The notes under the pieces were generated by a model that was not told where the DNA came from, did not search any database, and saw only the letters and a program-made list of their open reading frames with translations. DNA of 64,000 nucleotides, taken from Atrichornis clamosus (taxonomy: Eukaryota; Chordata; Aves; Passeriformes; Menuridae). The number at the start of each line of letters is the position of its first letter. Within the stretch, counting starts at the first letter, position 1. Location: contig WBMZ01008639.1 in NCBI GenBank assembly GCA_013400975.1, positions 62,001-126,000 of the forward strand. Reading direction: 5' to 3'. Positions 60,341 through 64,000 of the stretch are shown here, in pieces. A program made the position numbers and the translations under genes.

Positions 60341-61086
60341 TCATCATAGAATGAGAATGCTTTGGGTGGGTAGGGACCTTAAAGATCATCTAGTTTCAAA
60401 CCCCTGACATGAACAGGGGCACCTTCCACTAGACCAGAGCCCCATCCAAACCAGCCTTGTGCTCTTCCAAGGATGGGGCACCCACAGCATCTCTGATCAA
60501 CTTGTTCCAGTGTCTCACTGCCCTCACAGTAAATAATTGCTTCCTAATATCTTGTCTAAACCTGCTTTCTTTCAGTTTTAATTTTGGTGTCATCTGCACA
60601 TTTGCTGAGAGTACACTTGATCCTTTCATCTATGTCTAACATTAATATTAAATGTGCAAATATTAGTGAAGATAATAAATAACACTGGTTCTAATATGGA
60701 TTCCCTGAGGGACACCACTTGTCATCAATGTCCATTGGGACTCTGAAACAGTAACTGCTATCCTCTGGATGTGATGGTCCAACTAACTCCTTATCCACCT
60801 AACAGTGCACCCATCAAATCTGTCTCTCTCCAATTTAGAGAGAAGGATGTTGTGGGGAACCAAGTCAAAGGCTTTACAGAAGTCCAGATAAATGACATCT
60901 GTGACCCTTCCCTTGTCCACTGATGCAGTCACTTCTTCATAGAAAGCCACTGGGTTGGTCAAGCAGGACTTGCCCTTGGCGAAGCCATGCTGGCTGTCCC
61001 AAATCATCTCCCTGTCCTCCATGTGCCTTAGCACAGCTTCTAGGAGAATCTGCTTCATGACCCTCCCAGGCACAGGTCTCAGGTTT
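60341..61086 (-). mobile_element. CR1 LINE with internal deletion, reverse
   Basis: The reversed CR1 terminus (atcatcatagaatgagaatgc) is followed by the 3' UTR and the start of the ORF2 C-terminus up to about 60575. The sequence then jumps straight to the segment encoding the RT catalytic region (ttggtgtcatctgcacatttgctgag), which lies about 600 bp farther on in the copy at 46153. It continues through RT to about 61086, where it is truncated. Wording is close to that copy apart from this deletion. Confidence 0.87.
60590..61075 (-). pseudogene. CR1 RT remnant
   Basis: The reverse frame 60783-61073 reads [18 protein letters not shown], then [19 protein letters not shown], then [20 protein letters not shown] and [17 protein letters not shown]. 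These are standard N-terminal RT motifs of CR1, including the LDFCKAFD motif A. The frame is intact for 97 codons but is cut off by the truncation on one side. The frame decays before the deleted catalytic end. Confidence 0.85.
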
Positions 61087-64000
61087 TAAAAAAAATCTAT
61101 TTTGACCTTGTCTAACTGGACACATCTTAAATTTGCAATGTACTCTGTACCACTGTCTCAAAATAAGGTCTTTAACGTCATACAGAAAGGTATTTTTGTT
61201 GGAAGCAGCCAAATGCCATGGGTTCGAATAAGATTGTTCCTATATACTACAGAATTTCACCTAAGTTTAATAACTTTGCTATTAGGAAGACTTCCTCTAC
61301 AACCAACAACTAGAAGAGATATTAGGAAACTATTAAAAGTCTATCTATGTTGCTGAATTAGGGGCCTAAGGAACATGGTAAGTTACTAATATTTTATATT
61401 TCTAAATGAATTTCAGATGCTATAGAGACTCCTTAAATGGGTTGTAGGTACATATAATAGCAGCCAAAGTTAAATCCTCTAAACAAGGCTGAGTGAATCT
61501 TTTCTTGGTTTATTAATGCAAGATTATAGTTGACTATGCACAGTTCAACTTTTTTTTTTTTAAATATGTCTTTCCCACTGTTACACTATTGATCCTGAGA
61601 ATTTTTCACGTGTGACAAATTTATGATATCTCAATGTTATATCTTACTGTTTTGTTGTATCTAGTTTCTTTGTAAAAAGAAAATTCTACTCCATCCATGC
61701 AAGGGTAGTTCTGGGCATAACAGGTAAATCACTTACAATATTGCCCTTGAGAAGCAGAGGCTTTCAGACTAGAAGAGACCTTTGCAATCCATAGCTAACA
61801 TGGCTTTTCAGCATTGAAAATTTTAGATAATGAAGTTGTCATAGATTGGATTACCTTGGTAATGATGTATCTGCTTCTGACATGGAATGTCAGGTTGCAG
61901 CATTTACTTAAACTTACTTTGTGCTTTGTTCTCTGACATGGTATGACTCACACAGCTTCACTTGATATGTCTTAAACTGACACCTTGCCATAGATATGCA
62001 AATGCTCCCATTTTCCGAAAAGAGCAATTAATATACTCTTAATAAACCAAGAGTTCTACAGAAAAATACTGATATTTTTCCACCTTGTCAGGATATAAAT
62101 AGTATGATAAAGAATTTGCTAGCCTACTTTAGCATTTAAGTGTATAGAAGTACTTCTGCAAGAATTAAATGATGCTGTTCGGAAAACAATATTTTGTATA
62201 AGACTGTAAACATGCTGGTAAACACTAATGCTACTTGATCACACACTTTACAAGTATTTTTATAGCTATAACACATACACTTATAAACATAAATCTATAA
62301 TAAATTAAGCATATTGTATATGCTTCTCAATATCAATTTTTCTCCTTTTCTGTTGGTTTCTGTTGTACCTACAGGAACACTTAGGCTCAGTTGTTGTTTA
62401 TCCTTATTAAGAACAAACCCATGTTATTAAATACCTTCTATACCTAGTTAGCATAATTTATTGACTTCTTTTATTTCTAGGGTTGTCCAAAGTCTTGATT
62501 TTTCAAACTCTTTGAACTTAGTGTCCTTTGCAGTTTTCTAAAGAGTTAAGTTTCCCTTAGAAAATGTTCTGATATGAAAGTTGGGGGTAAACACTGTAAG
62601 TCAAAGGGATTTGGAGGCAGGAAATATTTCCACTGGAAATGTTTTTGCATAATTTACACTATTGTCTAAGATGTGTGTGGTTTATAGGTAGCAGGTTTAA
62701 ATTGATAATCCTATTGAAATCTATAAATTATCACTGTTGTATTTGTTACTATGGATATAGGAAACTAGCTACTGTATGTTGCTAGGCCTAACCTTTAGCT
62801 GTCCTTGTCCTCATTGGAATAATCAGAATGGGATCCAAAATATTTGTCTACTCTTGGAAGAAAGTCACTTAAGGCTCATTTGCTCACATTTTCAGTTTTG
62901 AGTAAAGATGAGTAAGTGCTGTGTGAGATGCATTAGGGAACCTCAGGTATTCAGGTGTTGGCAGACAGGACACCTGTGTGAAACCTGTGAACTTCTGCAG
63001 TAGTAGCTGGGGGCCAGATGGGATATCTTGAAGTATATCTGATAGCATGAGACATCTACGCCTGAGTGTGTTTAGTCCTTAAATCAGGATACACAAGCAA
63101 CTGTCAGTGACTATCCAGGAAGAAAATAAGGAGAAGAAGCAATAAATTTAAGGGAAAAATTTTAAAATCTGCTTTGCCCACAAGCTGTCAAGTGCAGCGC
63201 AGATGCAATATCCAGGCACATGTATACTTGTGTTTACTAGGTCTTTATGACTTGATTTTTGAGTTCCTCTTGCATTTTGCTCTTCTCTTTCTGTATTTCT
63301 GCTACCACTTAAAGAGGGCATGCGTCTATATAGGAATGATTGTGAGTTTAATTTCAGTGGCTGGGGAAGAAGGGAAGGGTGGGGCAGGTGACCAAGATGG
63401 TCCAACAGGTGTTTGAGATGCATCCTCAGTGCATTTAGGATCCACAGCTCTGTAGCTTATTTCACAGCTCCTTTTTATATCACAGAAATCACAGTACTCC
63501 CAGCTCATCTCTGCATGGCAATAGAGTCATGGTGTGAATTCATATTCTAGAGTTTTGTAACTATATTGCTGTTGATTTATTTTCTGTAGTACAACTATCC
63601 AATGCTACTTGAAGTGTGTTTCAAGTGCCTATGTGCTCTCTCATTCTATCAGGAATATCACTGCTGCTTAGTTTACACCTGAGATATACTTTTCTTCTTC
63701 ATGCAAGATCCTAATATGTATAAATTGAAGAATCTTTAATTCACCCTCATTATAGGTGTGGCACATATTCATCACATACCACTGTTATCAATGGGCAAAG
63801 TATTTATTCTTCACTGGGCAAATCCTTTTAACCATGTCTCACATATATTGGTAAAATTAGGTTTACTACTACAGTAGTACTATAATTTATAGAAAAATTG
63901 CTGCATGAATACGTTTTTTTATGTTATGGTCTGCTTGTTGAAAACTTTACTCAGAGGTTGGTAGACAAACACTTCCCTTACTGAAGAGCAACAAAATTAA
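61087..64000. other. Non-coding AT-rich stretch
   Basis: No gene or clear transposon is recognised. It contains a T-run at 61551-61561 and the small cysteine-rich frame at 62908-63003. Confidence 0.5.
62908..63003 (+). other. Short cysteine-rich open frame
   Basis: A 31-codon ATG-to-TAG frame begins MSKCCVRC and later has RCWQTGHLCETCELLQ, giving two CxxC pairs spaced like a small zinc-binding fold. CR1 ORF1 N-termini carry comparable cysteine pairs, so this may be a tiny CR1 ORF1 fossil. It could equally be chance. The surrounding sequence does not clearly continue as CR1. Confidence 0.2.

Noticed and set aside
1..64000. tRNA, rRNA or W-chromosome-type ERV-dense block
   Set aside because: No tRNA or rRNA signature was seen. 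ERV density is modest and limited to short LTR pieces, so there is no support for a W-linked origin.

Overview
The window is AT-rich vertebrate DNA that looks like an avian, probably passerine, nuclear genome. The evidence is the repeat content: at least nine CR1 LINE fragments of several ages, including the bird-type 3' end with its ATTCTATG-like octamers, and several copies of roughly 1-kb LTRs of the kind common in songbird genomes, two of them intact solo LTRs and a third nested inside a relative, each with a 5-bp target duplication. Two very old MIR-type SINE remnants are also present. The family assignments come from remembered consensus sequences, not from a search.

I find no convincing host protein-coding gene, tRNA or rRNA. 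All of the longer open frames either lie in transposable elements (LTR U3 regions, CR1 ORF1 and ORF2) or look like chance frames in AT-rich DNA. The window is best read as intergenic sequence or part of a very large intron.

Layout. 0-8.9 kb: sparse sequence with two short forward CR1 3' ends and one MIR. 8.9-11.5 kb: a long reverse-oriented CR1 with remnants of the endonuclease and reverse transcriptase (RT). 15.6-17.1 kb: a forward CR1 3' part and a reverse LTR remnant. 23.6-27.1 kb: an LTR cluster containing an LTR nested in a related LTR and a head-to-head pair of fragments, followed by a reverse MIR. 30.7-33.5 kb: old CR1 pieces. 33.55-35.2 kb: an unclassified GC-richer LTR-like block with a long imperfect palindrome. 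41.1-41.7 kb: a CpG-bearing solo LTR. 43.1-50.4 kb: two solo LTRs in opposite orientations with a 2.6-kb reverse CR1 between them that still shows ORF1 esterase and RT remnants. 50.4-60.3 kb: about 10 kb almost free of recognisable repeats. 60.3-61.1 kb: a reverse CR1 with a large internal deletion.

No new biological system is evident. The items most worth a second look are the nested and head-to-head LTRs, the internal deletions in CR1 copies, the 34.8-kb palindrome, an 18-nt stretch flanked by strong splice-site-like sequences at 14.5 kb, and a cluster of four CAGCTG E-boxes at 52.6-52.8 kb.
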